From the NCBI GenBank assembly GCA_017938925.1, contig JAGBAO010000005.1:18950-82949 (forward strand): 64,000 nucleotides of DNA, read 5' to 3'. The stretch is from Bacteroidales bacterium (GTDB lineage Bacteria; Bacteroidota; Bacteroidia; Bacteroidales; UBA932). Below the pieces are notes generated by a model, which saw nothing but the letters and a program-made list of their open reading frames with translations, was not told where the DNA came from and made no database searches. The first letter of the stretch is position 1. Each line of letters starts with the position of its first letter. A program made the position numbers and the translations under genes. Shown one piece after another: positions 16,510-25,768 of the stretch.

Positions 16510-17775
16510 ATGGCTGGAATTCTGCTTAAAAATATAGAGTTGAACGGTTCGCAGTCTGATATCCTCATTGAGGGTAACAGTATATCTGATGTGGCTCCTG
16601 CGGGAAAAATCACCGTGAAGGATGCTGATGTTGAGACTGTCGACTGCACCGGAAAGGCTGCCGTGCCCGGTTTTGTGAACATGCACACCCATGCCGGCAT
16701 GTCGATGATGAGGGGAGTCGGCGAGGATATAGCCTTCCATGAGTGGCTTGACAGGATATGGAAGGTCGAGGAGAAACTTGATGAGGACCTTGTCTATCAG
16801 TCCACGCGGCTTGCATGTCTGGAGATGATAAAGACCGGAACCACTACGTTCAATGACCATTACTGGTATATGCCGATGGCCTACAAGGCAGCGACCGAGA
16901 TGGGACTTCGTTCTGTGCTCGCTTATGTGATATGTGACAGAAACGACCCGGAAGAGTCTGAACGTCAGAAGATACAGTGTCAGCAGATGTATGAGGTTTC
17001 CAGGGCATGGGGAGATACTGCGACTTTCTGTATAGCCATACATGCGATATATTCCGTGCGTGAGGAGATGATGGTCTGGGCGACCAGGTTTGCCCGTGAA
17101 AGGGGACTGAAGATTCATATTCATGTGTCTGAGACGAGAAAGGAGATTGAAGACTGCAAGGCTCAGCACGGGGGGATGTCCCCTGTGGAATACCTGGATT
17201 CTCTCGGAATCCTCGGTCCGGATGTGGTTGCCGCCCACACTCTCTGGCTTTCAGAGAAGGATGTGGAGATACTGGGAAAGAGGGGAGTCAACTGTGTTCA
17301 TAATGTGAATTCAAATCTCAAGCTTGCGTCCGGCTACAGATTCCTTTATAATGAACTGCGTGACGCCGGAGCAAATATCTGTCTTGGCACGGACGGATGT
17401 GCCTCTTCGAACAATCTGGATATGCTAGAGACCATGAAGACTTCAGCTATGATTCAGAAGGCATGGAGGGATGATCCGACAGCCATGCCTCTGCCGGAAA
17501 TCATGTCCATGGCTACGGCAAATGCAGGAAAGGCTCTGGGCCTGAATATAGGACGTATAGAGAAAGGTGCTCTTGCAGACATTCTGATTGTCGATACTGA
17601 GAACTACAGCTTCCTTTCACCGGCTTCATTCGAGGCCAATCTGATTTATTCTGCTCATTCTGACAGTATCGATTCGGTGATCTGCAACGGCCGTTTCGTC
17701 ATGAGAGGAAGAGTTGTCCCAGGCGAGCAGCAGATCCTTGCAGACGCCCGTAAGGCTTTGGTTAAATTGTTATAG
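16510..17775 (+). CDS. mtaD: Amidohydrolase, 5'-methylthioadenosine/S-adenosylhomocysteine deaminase family
   Basis: A 421-residue TIM-barrel amidohydrolase of the MtaD/SsnA branch. Metal and substrate residues are visible: HTH at 59-61 (H59, H61), HIHVSE at 203-208 with H205, H243 in AAHTLW, and D295 in LGTDGCAS. It would deaminate MTA, SAH or adenosine to the matching inosine derivative. The next gene, 11 bp downstream, is a purine nucleoside phosphorylase that could cleave that product, which supports a purine-salvage role. Guanine or other aminohydrolase specificity is possible but less likely. Confidence 0.88.
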   Translation: MAGILLKNIELNGSQSDILIEGNSISDVAPAGKITVKDADVETVDCTGKAAVPGFVNMHTHAGMSMMRGVGEDIAFHEWLDRIWKVEEKLDEDLVYQSTRLACLEMIKTGTTTFNDHYWYMPMAYKAATEMGLRSVLAYVICDRNDPEESERQKIQCQQMYEVSRAWGDTATFCIAIHAIYSVREEMMVWATRFARERGLKIHIHVSETRKEIEDCKAQHGGMSPVEYLDSLGILGPDVVAAHTLWLSEKDVEILGKRGVNCVHNVNSNLKLASGYRFLYNELRDAGANICLGTDGCASSNNLDMLETMKTSAMIQKAWRDDPTAMPLPEIMSMATANAGKALGLNIGRIEKGALADILIVDTENYSFLSPASFEANLIYSAHSDSIDSVICNGRFVMRGRVVPGEQQILADARKALVKLL

Positions 17776-17786
17776 AACAAGATATT

Positions 17787-18614
17787 ATGGATCCAAGAGT
17801 AGAAAGAATAATGACTGCCGCTGATTATGTGGCTTCAAGGTTGGACGGTCACAAGCCGATGGTGGGCATAGTGCTCGGAAGCGGGCTTGGCAAACTTGCT
17901 GAAAAGATAGAGGACAAGATAGTGATTCCTTACAAGGAAATACCTGGGTTCCCGGTGTCGACTGCAATCGGACACAAGGGAAATTTCATCGCAGGATATC
18001 TCGGTGGAAAGCCTGTGATCGCAATGCAGGGACGTTTCCATTATTATGAGGGCTACACCATGGAACTCGTAACGCTCCCGATCCGTGTGATGAAGGTGCT
18101 CGGAATACAGTACCTTTTCGTGTCCAATGCGGCAGGAGGAGTCAATTTTGACTTCAAGGTGGGAGACCTCATGGTCATCACCGATCACATAAGTCATCTG
18201 CCTAATCCTCTGATTGGTCCTAATATGCCAGAGTTCGGTCCTCGTTTCCCTGACATGACTCGCCCATATGACCTGGATCTGAGGAAGAAGGCCTTTGAGA
18301 TTGCTGCAGATCTGGGAATCACCCTCAAGCAGGGAGTGTATTTCGCTGGAACAGGTCCTTCTTACGAGACGCCTGCAGAGTATAAATATTTCCGTCTGAT
18401 CGGAGGAGATGCTGTGGGTATGTCCACTATCCCGGAGGTCATCGTGGCCCGTCATTCGGATATTCCGGTCTTCGGAATGTCAGTCATCACGAATGAGGCT
18501 CACGACGATTATGCAGAGGACTATGTGAATGACGGAGACGATGTTGTCGTGGCTGCTGATGCTGCTGCGGACAGGATGACCACGCTGTTTACGGAACTGA
18601 TTGCATCACTCTGA
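17787..18614 (+). CDS. Purine nucleoside phosphorylase, trimeric class
   Basis: A 275-residue member of the trimeric 6-oxopurine PNP/MTAP family. It shows [14 protein letters not shown] (phosphate loop), [36 protein letters not shown] with the base-binding Glu, and the SVITNEA segment with the Asn that selects 6-oxopurines. It splits inosine/guanosine, and perhaps methylthioinosine, into base and ribose 1-phosphate. It is in an operon with the upstream deaminase and is closed by a hairpin at 18637-18693. Confidence 0.92.
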   Translation: MDPRVERIMTAADYVASRLDGHKPMVGIVLGSGLGKLAEKIEDKIVIPYKEIPGFPVSTAIGHKGNFIAGYLGGKPVIAMQGRFHYYEGYTMELVTLPIRVMKVLGIQYLFVSNAAGGVNFDFKVGDLMVITDHISHLPNPLIGPNMPEFGPRFPDMTRPYDLDLRKKAFEIAADLGITLKQGVYFAGTGPSYETPAEYKYFRLIGGDAVGMSTIPEVIVARHSDIPVFGMSVITNEAHDDYAEDYVNDGDDVVVAADAAADRMTTLFTELIASL

Positions 18615-18636
18615 TATCAGTCTTAAAGATCAAAAC

Positions 18637-18693
18637 TGGCCGTTTTTGTGTTTTATATCCCGAATTTCCAGGGTAGAAACGCAAAAACGGCCA
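18637..18693. terminator. Bidirectional hairpin between convergent genes
   Basis: TGGCCGTTTTTG (18637-18648) and CAAAAACGGCCA (18682-18693) form a 12-bp perfect stem with a 33-nt loop, between the PNP and nadE stops. Confidence 0.75.
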
Positions 18694-18711
18694 TATTTGA
18701 GTTTTTGAATC

Positions 18712-20613
18712 TTAGAGTTCAGCAAGATAGTCCGTACTCCATGCATCAGAAGGCATCATCCAGCCTCCGCGTGGAGAGAGACTCACTGAGCAGACCTGAG
18801 GGCCGTCCGGCATGCACGAGCGTTTGAACTGCTGGCTGAAGAATCGTCTTATGAAGGTCTTCAGCCATTTGAGTATGACAGCGTCTTCATATTCGCCGGC
18901 AAATGCCTTCCTGGCAAGGAAATATATCTTTTCAGGAGCAAATCCCATCTTTACCATATTATATAGGAAGAAGTCATGCAGTTCGTATGGTCCGACAAGG
19001 TCTTCTGTGACCTGGGCTATGGTTCCGTCTGCAGCGGCCGGAAGGAGTTCCGGGCTGATAGGGGTGCCGAGGATGTCTTCGAGGATATCCCTGACTGTGC
19101 GGCCGTCTGCTGATTCATTCCCGAATCGGTTTGCTGCCGCCCATGCCACAATGCTTCTGACCATTGTCTTAGGCACGCCGGCGTTCACTCCGTACATGGA
19201 CATGTGGTCTCCGTTGTAGGTGGCCCAGCCGAGAGCGAGTTCCGACATGTCTCCTGTTCCTATCACGATGCCGCCTTCCTTGTTGGCCAGGTCCATCAGG
19301 ATCTGGGTCCTCTCACGTGCCTGGGAGTTCTCGTATGTGGCATCGTGTACGGAAGGATCGTGGTCTATGTCCTTGAAATGCTGTTCGACAGCGGGGCCGA
19401 TAGGAATCTCCAAGCCAGTCACCCCGAGTGCATTCATAAGGTCCCATGCATTATTCTTGGTGCGGGAGGTCGTGCCGAATCCAGGCATTGTCACGCCGAT
19501 GATTTCCTTGCGTGAACGTCCTGTACTGTCAAATGCGAGAGCGGCAACAAGCAGGGCCAGTGTGCTGTCCAGACCTCCCGATATGCCCATGATTACTGTC
19601 TTGCAGTTGATGTGGGATATTCTTTTGGCGAGAGCTGAGACCTGTATTGCCAGTGCGTCACGACATCCGGCCTCCATATCTGCTTTCGGGAGGAATGGAG
19701 ACGGTTCCACATATCTGTGGAATTCCTTTTCGAAATCGGTCTCTGCCGTGAATCCGAGGTCTAGGCAGCAAGCCGGAACCTGGCCGAGTGAGGCTGAGGT
19801 GAGACGCCTGTTCTCTATTCCCTCCAGATCGACATCAGCGAATGTAATCGAGGACTTGAGGAATCTTTCGTTTTCCGACAGCAGGTTTCCGCTCTCCCAG
19901 ATCGAGGCATAGCCTGCATATACGTTATCCTGAGTTGATTCTCCCGTGCCGGCTGAGGCATGGATATATGCCGTGGAAGTCATTCTGCTCAGATGTGCCA
20001 GACTCTCCCGGACTGTCTTGTGACTGTCAAGTGTCTCGATGTCTGCGCTGAGATGAAGAACCATGTGTGCGCTGGAGCAGATGCTCATGAAAGCTTCAGG
20101 AACGGTCACGTCTTCTCCCACTTGAATCGCAAATACTCCCTTTCCTACCTTGAAATGCAGGTCCGGAGATATCTCGCATTCCTGTCCTGCATATGTGATG
20201 ACGTCATAGTCGGTGAGGTCCGCGCCAGAAGCAAACCAGCGTCTGTTTTCTGCAGAGATACATTTCTTTGGAACAATGCCGGCCACCTTGCCGTCCTTTA
20301 TGACGACAGCGCAGCTGTACAGATTGCCGCAGACAGGGACCGGTGCCCCCACCACAACTGCCAGGTCCTTTCCTGATGTGAATCCGGCAATTCCGGCAAT
20401 CCCGTCTTCCGCTGACTTGGTGAGTTGGCGGTTGAAGAAAAGGTCTGCGCATGTTGCGCCTGTAACGGATAATTCCGGAAATACTACAATTGCAGCCTCT
20501 TTGCCGGCTGCTTCTTCGATAAGTCTGCATATATCGGCGACATTATGTCCGACAGAAGCCACTCTGACTTCCGGAACAGCTGCCGCTACTCTGATAAATC
20601 CGTAATCTTTCAT
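18712..20613 (-). CDS. nadE: NAD(+) synthetase with nitrilase-like N-terminal domain lacking the catalytic Cys
   Basis: A 633-residue NadE of the two-domain type that makes NAD from nicotinic acid adenine dinucleotide. The N-terminal CN-hydrolase domain (about 1-290) normally frees ammonia from glutamine. The C-terminal synthetase shows the PP-loop GISGGLDSTLALL. In the glutaminase triad, Glu (FPELSVTG) and Lys (IVPKKCIS) are present, but the nucleophile position in the usual ICED motif reads VGED with Gly166. Glutamine-dependent activity is therefore doubtful, and the enzyme may use free ammonia. No frameshift is seen and the domain is otherwise intact. Confidence 0.92.
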   Translation of the reverse strand: MKDYGFIRVAAAVPEVRVASVGHNVADICRLIEEAAGKEAAIVVFPELSVTGATCADLFFNRQLTKSAEDGIAGIAGFTSGKDLAVVVGAPVPVCGNLYSCAVVIKDGKVAGIVPKKCISAENRRWFASGADLTDYDVITYAGQECEISPDLHFKVGKGVFAIQVGEDVTVPEAFMSICSSAHMVLHLSADIETLDSHKTVRESLAHLSRMTSTAYIHASAGTGESTQDNVYAGYASIWESGNLLSENERFLKSSITFADVDLEGIENRRLTSASLGQVPACCLDLGFTAETDFEKEFHRYVEPSPFLPKADMEAGCRDALAIQVSALAKRISHINCKTVIMGISGGLDSTLALLVAALAFDSTGRSRKEIIGVTMPGFGTTSRTKNNAWDLMNALGVTGLEIPIGPAVEQHFKDIDHDPSVHDATYENSQARERTQILMDLANKEGGIVIGTGDMSELALGWATYNGDHMSMYGVNAGVPKTMVRSIVAWAAANRFGNESADGRTVRDILEDILGTPISPELLPAAADGTIAQVTEDLVGPYELHDFFLYNMVKMGFAPEKIYFLARKAFAGEYEDAVILKWLKTFIRRFFSQQFKRSCMPDGPQVCSVSLSPRGGWMMPSDAWSTDYLAEL

Positions 20614-20686
20614 CTTTCTGTGTTTATGTCTGTGGCGTTGTTTCTGGGACGGTTTCGCCGTAAAACTGTGACCGTTGTAAAATAAA

Positions 20687-20706
20687 AGGACAGCCGAAGC
20701 TGTCCT
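20687..20706 (-). terminator. Terminator of the PUR-alpha-like gene
   Basis: An 8-bp stem AGGACAGC/GCTGTCCT with a UUCG tetraloop on the minus strand, followed by TTTTATTTT, 11 bp after the stop. Confidence 0.88.
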
Positions 20707-20717
20707 CTTACCATATA

Positions 20718-21050
20718 CTAAAGTTCTTCAAAGTTCACATCAGAATATTTAGCTTCGGCTCCACCGTCTTTCAGGCAGTTTGTCCTGATGTACTGAATGA
20801 CTTCTTCCAGTCCTTCCGCAAATTTCTCAAAATCCTCCTTGTACAGGAAAATCTTGTGTTTGTCATAAGCGAAATGTCCGTTTGCATCCACCCTGCGCTT
20901 GCTTTCAGTGATCGTCAGGTAATAATCGTTGCCTTTGGTGGCCTTGACGTCAAAGAAATATGTACGCTTTCCAGCTCTTACAGGTTTTGAATATACATCC
21001 TCACCTGTGCGGTCCTGAGCATTTGCTCCATCGTAATCCTCACTATACAT
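20718..21050 (-). CDS. DUF3276 (PUR-alpha-like) nucleic-acid-binding protein
   Basis: A 110-residue Bacteroidota protein of the DUF3276/PUR family. The core RTYFFDVKATKGNDYYLTI plus FAYDKHKIFLYKEDFEKF matches the beta-beta-beta-alpha PUR repeat, which binds single-stranded DNA or RNA. Its role in bacteria is not settled. It has its own -7 box (minus strand TAACTTTG, 21078-21085) and its own terminator, so it is probably a single-gene transcript divergent from nusB. Confidence 0.85.
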   Translation of the reverse strand: MYSEDYDGANAQDRTGEDVYSKPVRAGKRTYFFDVKATKGNDYYLTITESKRRVDANGHFAYDKHKIFLYKEDFEKFAEGLEEVIQYIRTNCLKDGGAEAKYSDVNFEEL

Positions 21051-21108
21051 ATCTTGTCTTTTTTTAGTAAATCTTTACAAAGTTAGAGATTTTTCTGAAA
21101 AATGAATG

Positions 21109-21116
21109 TATCTTTG
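21109..21116 (+). promoter_or_regulatory. -7 element of the nusB operon
   Basis: TATCTTTG matches TAnnTTTG. It overlaps a GTG at 21116 that would otherwise start a longer nusB frame, so translation more likely starts at the ATG at 21137. Confidence 0.65.
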
Positions 21117-21136
21117 TGGAAATTTTACGGAAAAAT

Positions 21137-22096
21137 ATGCTTAATAGAAGAATTCTCAGAATCAAGGCCTTTAAAACCCTCTACGGCAGCGTTTTGTCAG
21201 GCAATATGTCATTGGCTCAGGCAGAATCCCAGCTGGAGGTTTCATGCGAGGCGACAAGAGACCTTTATATCTATATGCTTGGAATCGTTTCCCCTTTGAC
21301 TGCCATTGCCCGTGACAGGATCGAGGCGGCAAAGGCTAAGTTCAATCCGACAGAGGAGGAGAGGAATCCGAACATGAAGTTCGTGGAGAACTCCCTGGCG
21401 ACACTTCTGGATGAGGATGTAGATTTCAAGAAGGTCTTCACGAAGAAGAAGTTCGGTTGGCAGCAGTATGACCTTTTCCTTAAGAAGGTCATGTCTTCGG
21501 TTGTGACAAAGGATTATTATGCTGAATATATGGCTTCTGACGAAAGGTCATTGGAGCAGGACTGCAAGCTTTTCACCAGAATTTTCGAGGAGGAATTCGT
21601 TGACAGCGACGAACTTGAGGCTATTCTCGAAGAAAAGTCCCTGTATTGGTATGAGGATCTTCCGTATGCCCTTACATGGTGCTGCAAGACGTTCAAGTCA
21701 CTTGCAAAGGGAGAGGGATTCAGCATGCCGCCGCTTTATCAGAGTGAACTCCTTACCGGTGAAGGCGTCGAAAGTGACAAATATTTTGTCAGGAAACTTC
21801 TTCAGTCTTCATATGCAGGTTATGAGAAGTATTCGGCATTGGTGGCGGATTCGGTGACCGGCTGGGAAAAGGACAGGCTCTTTTCGACTGATGTCGTTCT
21901 CATCGTGATGGGACTTGCCGAGGCTGCCAATTTCCCGACTATCCCAGTCAAGGTGACCATCAACGAGTATGTGGAGATTGCAAAGCATTTCGGAACTCCG
22001 AAGAGCCGTTCGTTTGTGAACGGACTTCTTGATAAACTGGTTCAGTCTTTGACAGAAGACGGGCAGATCGTGAAGGAAGGCAAAGGCCTTCTCTAA
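21137..22096 (+). CDS. nusB: Transcription antitermination factor NusB (long Bacteroidota form)
   Basis: A 319-residue protein starting MLNRRILRIKAFKTLYG. NusB binds boxA RNA with NusE to support rRNA transcription. The Bacteroidota form carries an extra N-terminal domain before the NusB helical bundle, seen here at about 190-310 (AKGEGFSMPP ... DKYFVRKLLQ). The ATG at 21137 is preferred because the alternative GTG lies in the -7 promoter box. It heads the nusB-yajC-ybbR-coaE cluster conserved in the phylum. Confidence 0.9.
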   Translation: MLNRRILRIKAFKTLYGSVLSGNMSLAQAESQLEVSCEATRDLYIYMLGIVSPLTAIARDRIEAAKAKFNPTEEERNPNMKFVENSLATLLDEDVDFKKVFTKKKFGWQQYDLFLKKVMSSVVTKDYYAEYMASDERSLEQDCKLFTRIFEEEFVDSDELEAILEEKSLYWYEDLPYALTWCCKTFKSLAKGEGFSMPPLYQSELLTGEGVESDKYFVRKLLQSSYAGYEKYSALVADSVTGWEKDRLFSTDVVLIVMGLAEAANFPTIPVKVTINEYVEIAKHFGTPKSRSFVNGLLDKLVQSLTEDGQIVKEGKGLL

Positions 22097-22126
22097 CAGG
22101 TATAAACAATTAAAAATCAAATAGGA

Positions 22127-22444
22127 ATGAATTTATTTGCACTTTTACAGGCTGCTCCGGCAGCTCAGCCTCAGGGAGGCGGTTGGTCTATGTGGATCAT
22201 GCTTGCTCTCATTTTTGTGGTAATGTGGTTCTTCATGATCCGTCCGCAGAGAAAGCAGCAGAAGGAGCTTCAGAATTTCCGTGACTCTCTCAAGAAGGGT
22301 GACAAGGTGGTTACTATCGGAGGAATTTACGGAACAGTTTGCGAGATCAAGGAAAACAACGTTCTCATCGAGGTTGACAACAACGTGAAGATCCGTGTGA
22401 GCAAGAATGCTCTCGTAAAGGATTTCACTGAGACCGTACAGTAG
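22127..22444 (+). CDS. yajC: Preprotein translocase subunit YajC
   Basis: A 105-residue protein with one transmembrane helix (MWIMLALIFVVMWFFMI) directly followed by RPQRKQQKEL, then a small soluble domain (GDKVVTIGGIYGTV). YajC associates with SecDF at the inner membrane. It lies 30 bp after nusB. Confidence 0.95.
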   Translation: MNLFALLQAAPAAQPQGGGWSMWIMLALIFVVMWFFMIRPQRKQQKELQNFRDSLKKGDKVVTIGGIYGTVCEIKENNVLIEVDNNVKIRVSKNALVKDFTETVQ

Positions 22445-22453
22445 CAGCGCTTA

Positions 22454-23428
22454 ATGAGAGACACTCGTCATAAGCTGCTTAAAGCATTGAATTTCAATAG
22501 GAGAGACTGGGTGGTACTTCTGCTGGCTCTCCTGTTGGCGTTTAGTATATGGCTTATACATAATCTGTCTCTCAGATATAATGACTATCTCAATGCCTCC
22601 GTCATTGCGGTATGCAACATCGACGGACATTCGGAGACTTCCGCCAACAGGTGCGAGGTCATGGCAAGATGCAGGACTACAGGATATAATGTCCTGAAAT
22701 ACAACAGAAAGGCAAAGCACGGCTCTAAGAAGGTAGCATTCAGCCCTGCAGTTATGAAGCATGACAGGGATGATATCTATTATGTGACTTCCGCTGATCT
22801 TCAGGAATATGCTCACTTGATTTATGGAGACAATGTGACAGTGGAGTACTTTGTTTCGGATACTCTTTTCTTCCGGTTCCCTTATCAGGACAGCAAGAAA
22901 GTGCCCGTGAGCATTGTGTCCTCCCTGTCGTTCAGACCGCAGTATATGAGCTATGGCGAACTGACCTGCGTGCCTGACAGCGTGGTGATATATGGTGAAA
23001 GGAAAAAACTGGAATCTGTCTCCCGAGTATATACCGCCCCGGTGAAGCACTCTGATCTGAATGAGGATGTACGGGGACTTGTGGACCTTGAAAAGATAAG
23101 GGGAGTGAGGATGTCGGTTTCTGAAGTGCATTATTCTCTGGATGTAACTCGTTTTGTTGCGTTAAGCGGCCGTAAGCGCGTGATTCCAGTCAACGTTCCG
23201 GCAGGGAAGGATATGATTGTCTTTCCATCGTATGTGGATGTGACATGGAACTGTGTTTTTCCTATGAATGAGGACAAGACTTCCGACATGGAAATTGTGG
23301 CCGATTATAATGATTTCGTCAGATCTCTCAGCGGAAAATGTGTCGTGAAACCGTCCGCCCTTCCTGCCGGAGTCATTTCATGCCAAGTCAGTCCGGAAGT
23401 CGTTGACTGTGTCCTGGAGGAACTGTGA
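22454..23428 (+). CDS. YbbR-like domain protein
   Basis: A 324-residue protein with an N-terminal membrane anchor (WVVLLLALLLAFSIWLIH) and extracytoplasmic YbbR-type repeats (for example VPVSIVSSLSFRPQY). In Firmicutes YbbR/CdaR regulates diadenylate cyclase; here no cdaA is nearby, so the role is unknown. It starts 9 bp after yajC and overlaps coaE by 4 bp. Confidence 0.8.
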   Translation: MRDTRHKLLKALNFNRRDWVVLLLALLLAFSIWLIHNLSLRYNDYLNASVIAVCNIDGHSETSANRCEVMARCRTTGYNVLKYNRKAKHGSKKVAFSPAVMKHDRDDIYYVTSADLQEYAHLIYGDNVTVEYFVSDTLFFRFPYQDSKKVPVSIVSSLSFRPQYMSYGELTCVPDSVVIYGERKKLESVSRVYTAPVKHSDLNEDVRGLVDLEKIRGVRMSVSEVHYSLDVTRFVALSGRKRVIPVNVPAGKDMIVFPSYVDVTWNCVFPMNEDKTSDMEIVADYNDFVRSLSGKCVVKPSALPAGVISCQVSPEVVDCVLEEL

Positions 23429-24045
23429 TGACTGTATGCGTGGTGACAGGGGGGATCGGCAGCGGGAAGTCGACTGTCTGCTCCATGATGAACAGACTGT
23501 ACGGATGTCCCGTGTATGTCGCTGACGACAGGGCCAAGGAACTCTATCTGTCTCATCCTTCTCTTCTGGAGGAAATAGAGAAGAGGCTTGTGATGAATCT
23601 TCGGGATAGTGAAGGCGGGTTCTTGCCCTCACTGCTGGCGCAGAGGATATTTGCGGAGCCCGAGGCTTTGAATATAGTTGAAAGTCTGCTGTTCCCGGTG
23701 CTTATGGAGGATTTCAATTCGTGGAAGTCCGGATTCCGTGATAAGGACTTTGTCGTTTTTGAGTCTGCAACAGTTCTGGAAAAGGACTTTTTTGATGGAT
23801 TCGGTGATTGTGTCCTTCTTGTAGATGCGCCACGTAATGTCAGGACGGAGAGGACAGCCATGAGGGACAGGGTGTCGGTTGATGCAGTTGACTCCCGCAT
23901 GAAGAACCAGTCTTTGATGAACAGGCTTTCAGATGGAGAGACAGATGATCGTATAGATCATGTCTTGGTCAATGATTCGTCATTGCCTGCACTTGAACTT
24001 AAGGTTCGTGAGTTTGTAGAGAAATTTTTACTAAAGAATAATTGA
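23425..24045 (+). CDS. coaE: Dephospho-CoA kinase
   Basis: A 206-residue P-loop kinase catalysing the last step of coenzyme A synthesis. The Walker A motif GGIGSGKSTVC is near residues 9-19, and the substrate lid contains ADDRAKELY. It overlaps the ybbR-like gene by ATGA, indicating translational coupling. Confidence 0.93.
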   Translation: MMTVCVVTGGIGSGKSTVCSMMNRLYGCPVYVADDRAKELYLSHPSLLEEIEKRLVMNLRDSEGGFLPSLLAQRIFAEPEALNIVESLLFPVLMEDFNSWKSGFRDKDFVVFESATVLEKDFFDGFGDCVLLVDAPRNVRTERTAMRDRVSVDAVDSRMKNQSLMNRLSDGETDDRIDHVLVNDSSLPALELKVREFVEKFLLKNN

Positions 24046-24046
24046 T

Positions 24047-24466
24047 ATGAAAACAGATCTGAGCAAGGTTCTGGCGATTTCCGGCCAGAGCGGATTGTAT
24101 AACTATGTTTCACACTCCAGGACAGGAGTGATCGTGGAGGCTCTTGCTGACAAGAAGAGAAGCAATGTGAGCGCTTCAGGCAAGGTGACTTCTCTTGCGG
24201 ATATCTCCATCTACACTGATGATGAGGAGGTAAAGCTCCAGCAGGTGTTCCTGAATATGAAGGAGGTTCTCGGTGACGCTGATGCTCCTACATCGAAGGC
24301 AAAGCCTGAGGAACTCAAGGCTCTCTTCGAGAAGGCTCTTCCGACATATGACCGCGACCGTTTCTATGTTTCGCACATGAAGAAGGTGGTTGACTGGTAT
24401 AACGCACTCAAGAACCACGCTTCACTTGATTTCGTAGAGCCTGAGTCTGAAGATGCAGAGGCTTAG
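24047..24466 (+). CDS. DUF5606 family protein
   Basis: A 139-residue soluble protein (MKTDLSKVLAISGQSGLYN ...) that I recognise as the Bacteroidota DUF5606 family. No catalytic motif is visible. It starts 1 bp after coaE and overlaps rimO by 14 bp. The function is unknown; the gene neighbourhood is conserved in the phylum. Confidence 0.78.
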   Translation: MKTDLSKVLAISGQSGLYNYVSHSRTGVIVEALADKKRSNVSASGKVTSLADISIYTDDEEVKLQQVFLNMKEVLGDADAPTSKAKPEELKALFEKALPTYDRDRFYVSHMKKVVDWYNALKNHASLDFVEPESEDAEA

Positions 24467-25763
24467 TACAATAACCTTGGGCTGTTCCAAGAACAAGGTT
24501 GACACAGAACATATCCTTTCCCAGGTGGAGGATCTTTATGAGATCGTTCCTGAGGGGGAGGATATTCCCGTTGATGTACTCCTGCTCAACACATGCGGAT
24601 TTATAGGAGATGCCAAGGAAGAGTCTGTACAGGCTGTTCTCGAGGCAGTGGAGAGAAAGAAGGCCGGGGAAGTCGGAAAGGTCATCGTCTTCGGCTGCCT
24701 TTCACAGCGCTATATGAATGAGCTTCCTGATCTGATTCCCGAGGTGGATGCCTGGTTCGGAGCACGTGAGTTCGATCCTGTCATCAAAGCGCTGGGAGGA
24801 GTCCCTTCCGAGGCTAAAAGGGTCGAGCGTTATCTGACCACTCCGTCACATTATGCCTATCTGAAGATATCGGAAGGCTGTGACCGCAGATGCTCGTACT
24901 GTGCCATACCATTCATCAGAGGTGCACATAAGTCTGTGCCTATGGAGGATCTGGTAGCGGAAGCCCGGAGACTGGCCGACAAGGGAGTCAAGGAACTTAT
25001 CATCATAGCTCAGGACACGACATATTATGGCATGGATCTTTACCGTCGCCGTGCACTTGCGGAGCTGTTGCAGAAACTGTCCGAGGTTGACGGAATCGAA
25101 TGGATAAGGATTCATTATTCATATCCTGCCGCATTCCCTGATGATGTCCTCGACCAGATGGCTGAGAATCCGAAGGTATGCCGGTATATGGATATCCCTC
25201 TCCAGCATATCTCAGATAAGGTTCTGGACAACATGCACAGGAATGTGACGGGACAGTGGACCCGGGAGCTGATCAGCAGGATGCGTGAAAGGGTTCCGGG
25301 CGTCGTTCTGCGTACGACCATGATAGTCGGACATCCGGGAGAAGGAAAGAAGGATTTTGAGGAACTCCTTCAATTTGCATCAGATGCCCGATTCGAGCGT
25401 CTGGGTGCATTCAAGTATTCAGAAGAGGAAGGCACTTATGGTGCAGAGAATTTCAAGGACAGCATATCTGCGAAGACAAAGCAGGTCCGTCTTGATCAGC
25501 TGATGACCCTTCAGAGCGAGATATCTCTGGCCTTCAACCAGTCACGCGTCGGTTCGGAAATCAAGGTGATCGTTGATGATTTCAATGACGGAGTATTCGT
25601 GTGCCGCAGTGAATTCGAGAGCCCCGAGGTCGATGGCGAGATTCTTGTGAAATACGATTCTTCGGTTGAAGTCGATCCGTATTCGCTGATAGGTGAGTTC
25701 ATTACCGTCAGGGTAACAGGAGCCGACGAATATGACCTTATTGCAGAAATAGTAGAAATCTGA
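24453..25763 (+). CDS. rimO: Ribosomal protein S12 methylthiotransferase RimO
   Basis: A 436-residue radical-SAM methylthiotransferase that modifies the conserved Asp of ribosomal protein S12. The UPF0004 domain starts TITLGCSKNKVDTEHI and also shows NTCGFI and GCLSQRY (cluster cysteines). The radical SAM motif is CDRRCSYCAIP, and a C-terminal TRAM domain follows. The motif SKNKVDTE favours RimO over MiaB. Translation begins within the end of the DUF5606 gene. Confidence 0.95.
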   Translation: MQRLSTITLGCSKNKVDTEHILSQVEDLYEIVPEGEDIPVDVLLLNTCGFIGDAKEESVQAVLEAVERKKAGEVGKVIVFGCLSQRYMNELPDLIPEVDAWFGAREFDPVIKALGGVPSEAKRVERYLTTPSHYAYLKISEGCDRRCSYCAIPFIRGAHKSVPMEDLVAEARRLADKGVKELIIIAQDTTYYGMDLYRRRALAELLQKLSEVDGIEWIRIHYSYPAAFPDDVLDQMAENPKVCRYMDIPLQHISDKVLDNMHRNVTGQWTRELISRMRERVPGVVLRTTMIVGHPGEGKKDFEELLQFASDARFERLGAFKYSEEEGTYGAENFKDSISAKTKQVRLDQLMTLQSEISLAFNQSRVGSEIKVIVDDFNDGVFVCRSEFESPEVDGEILVKYDSSVEVDPYSLIGEFITVRVTGADEYDLIAEIVEI

Positions 25764-25768
25764 TCAAC

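Noticed and set aside
16501-17238. A 245-codon minus-strand open frame over the deaminase gene
   Set aside because: Opposite to a gene with complete amidohydrolase metal motifs; a shadow frame.
21116-21136. GTG as an earlier start of nusB
   Set aside because: It overlaps the TATCTTTG -7 box, so it would lie upstream of the transcription start.
22454-23428. A c-di-AMP regulatory module (CdaR)
   Set aside because: Although YbbR-like, no diadenylate cyclase gene is adjacent and the neighbourhood is the standard Bacteroidota yajC-coaE cluster.
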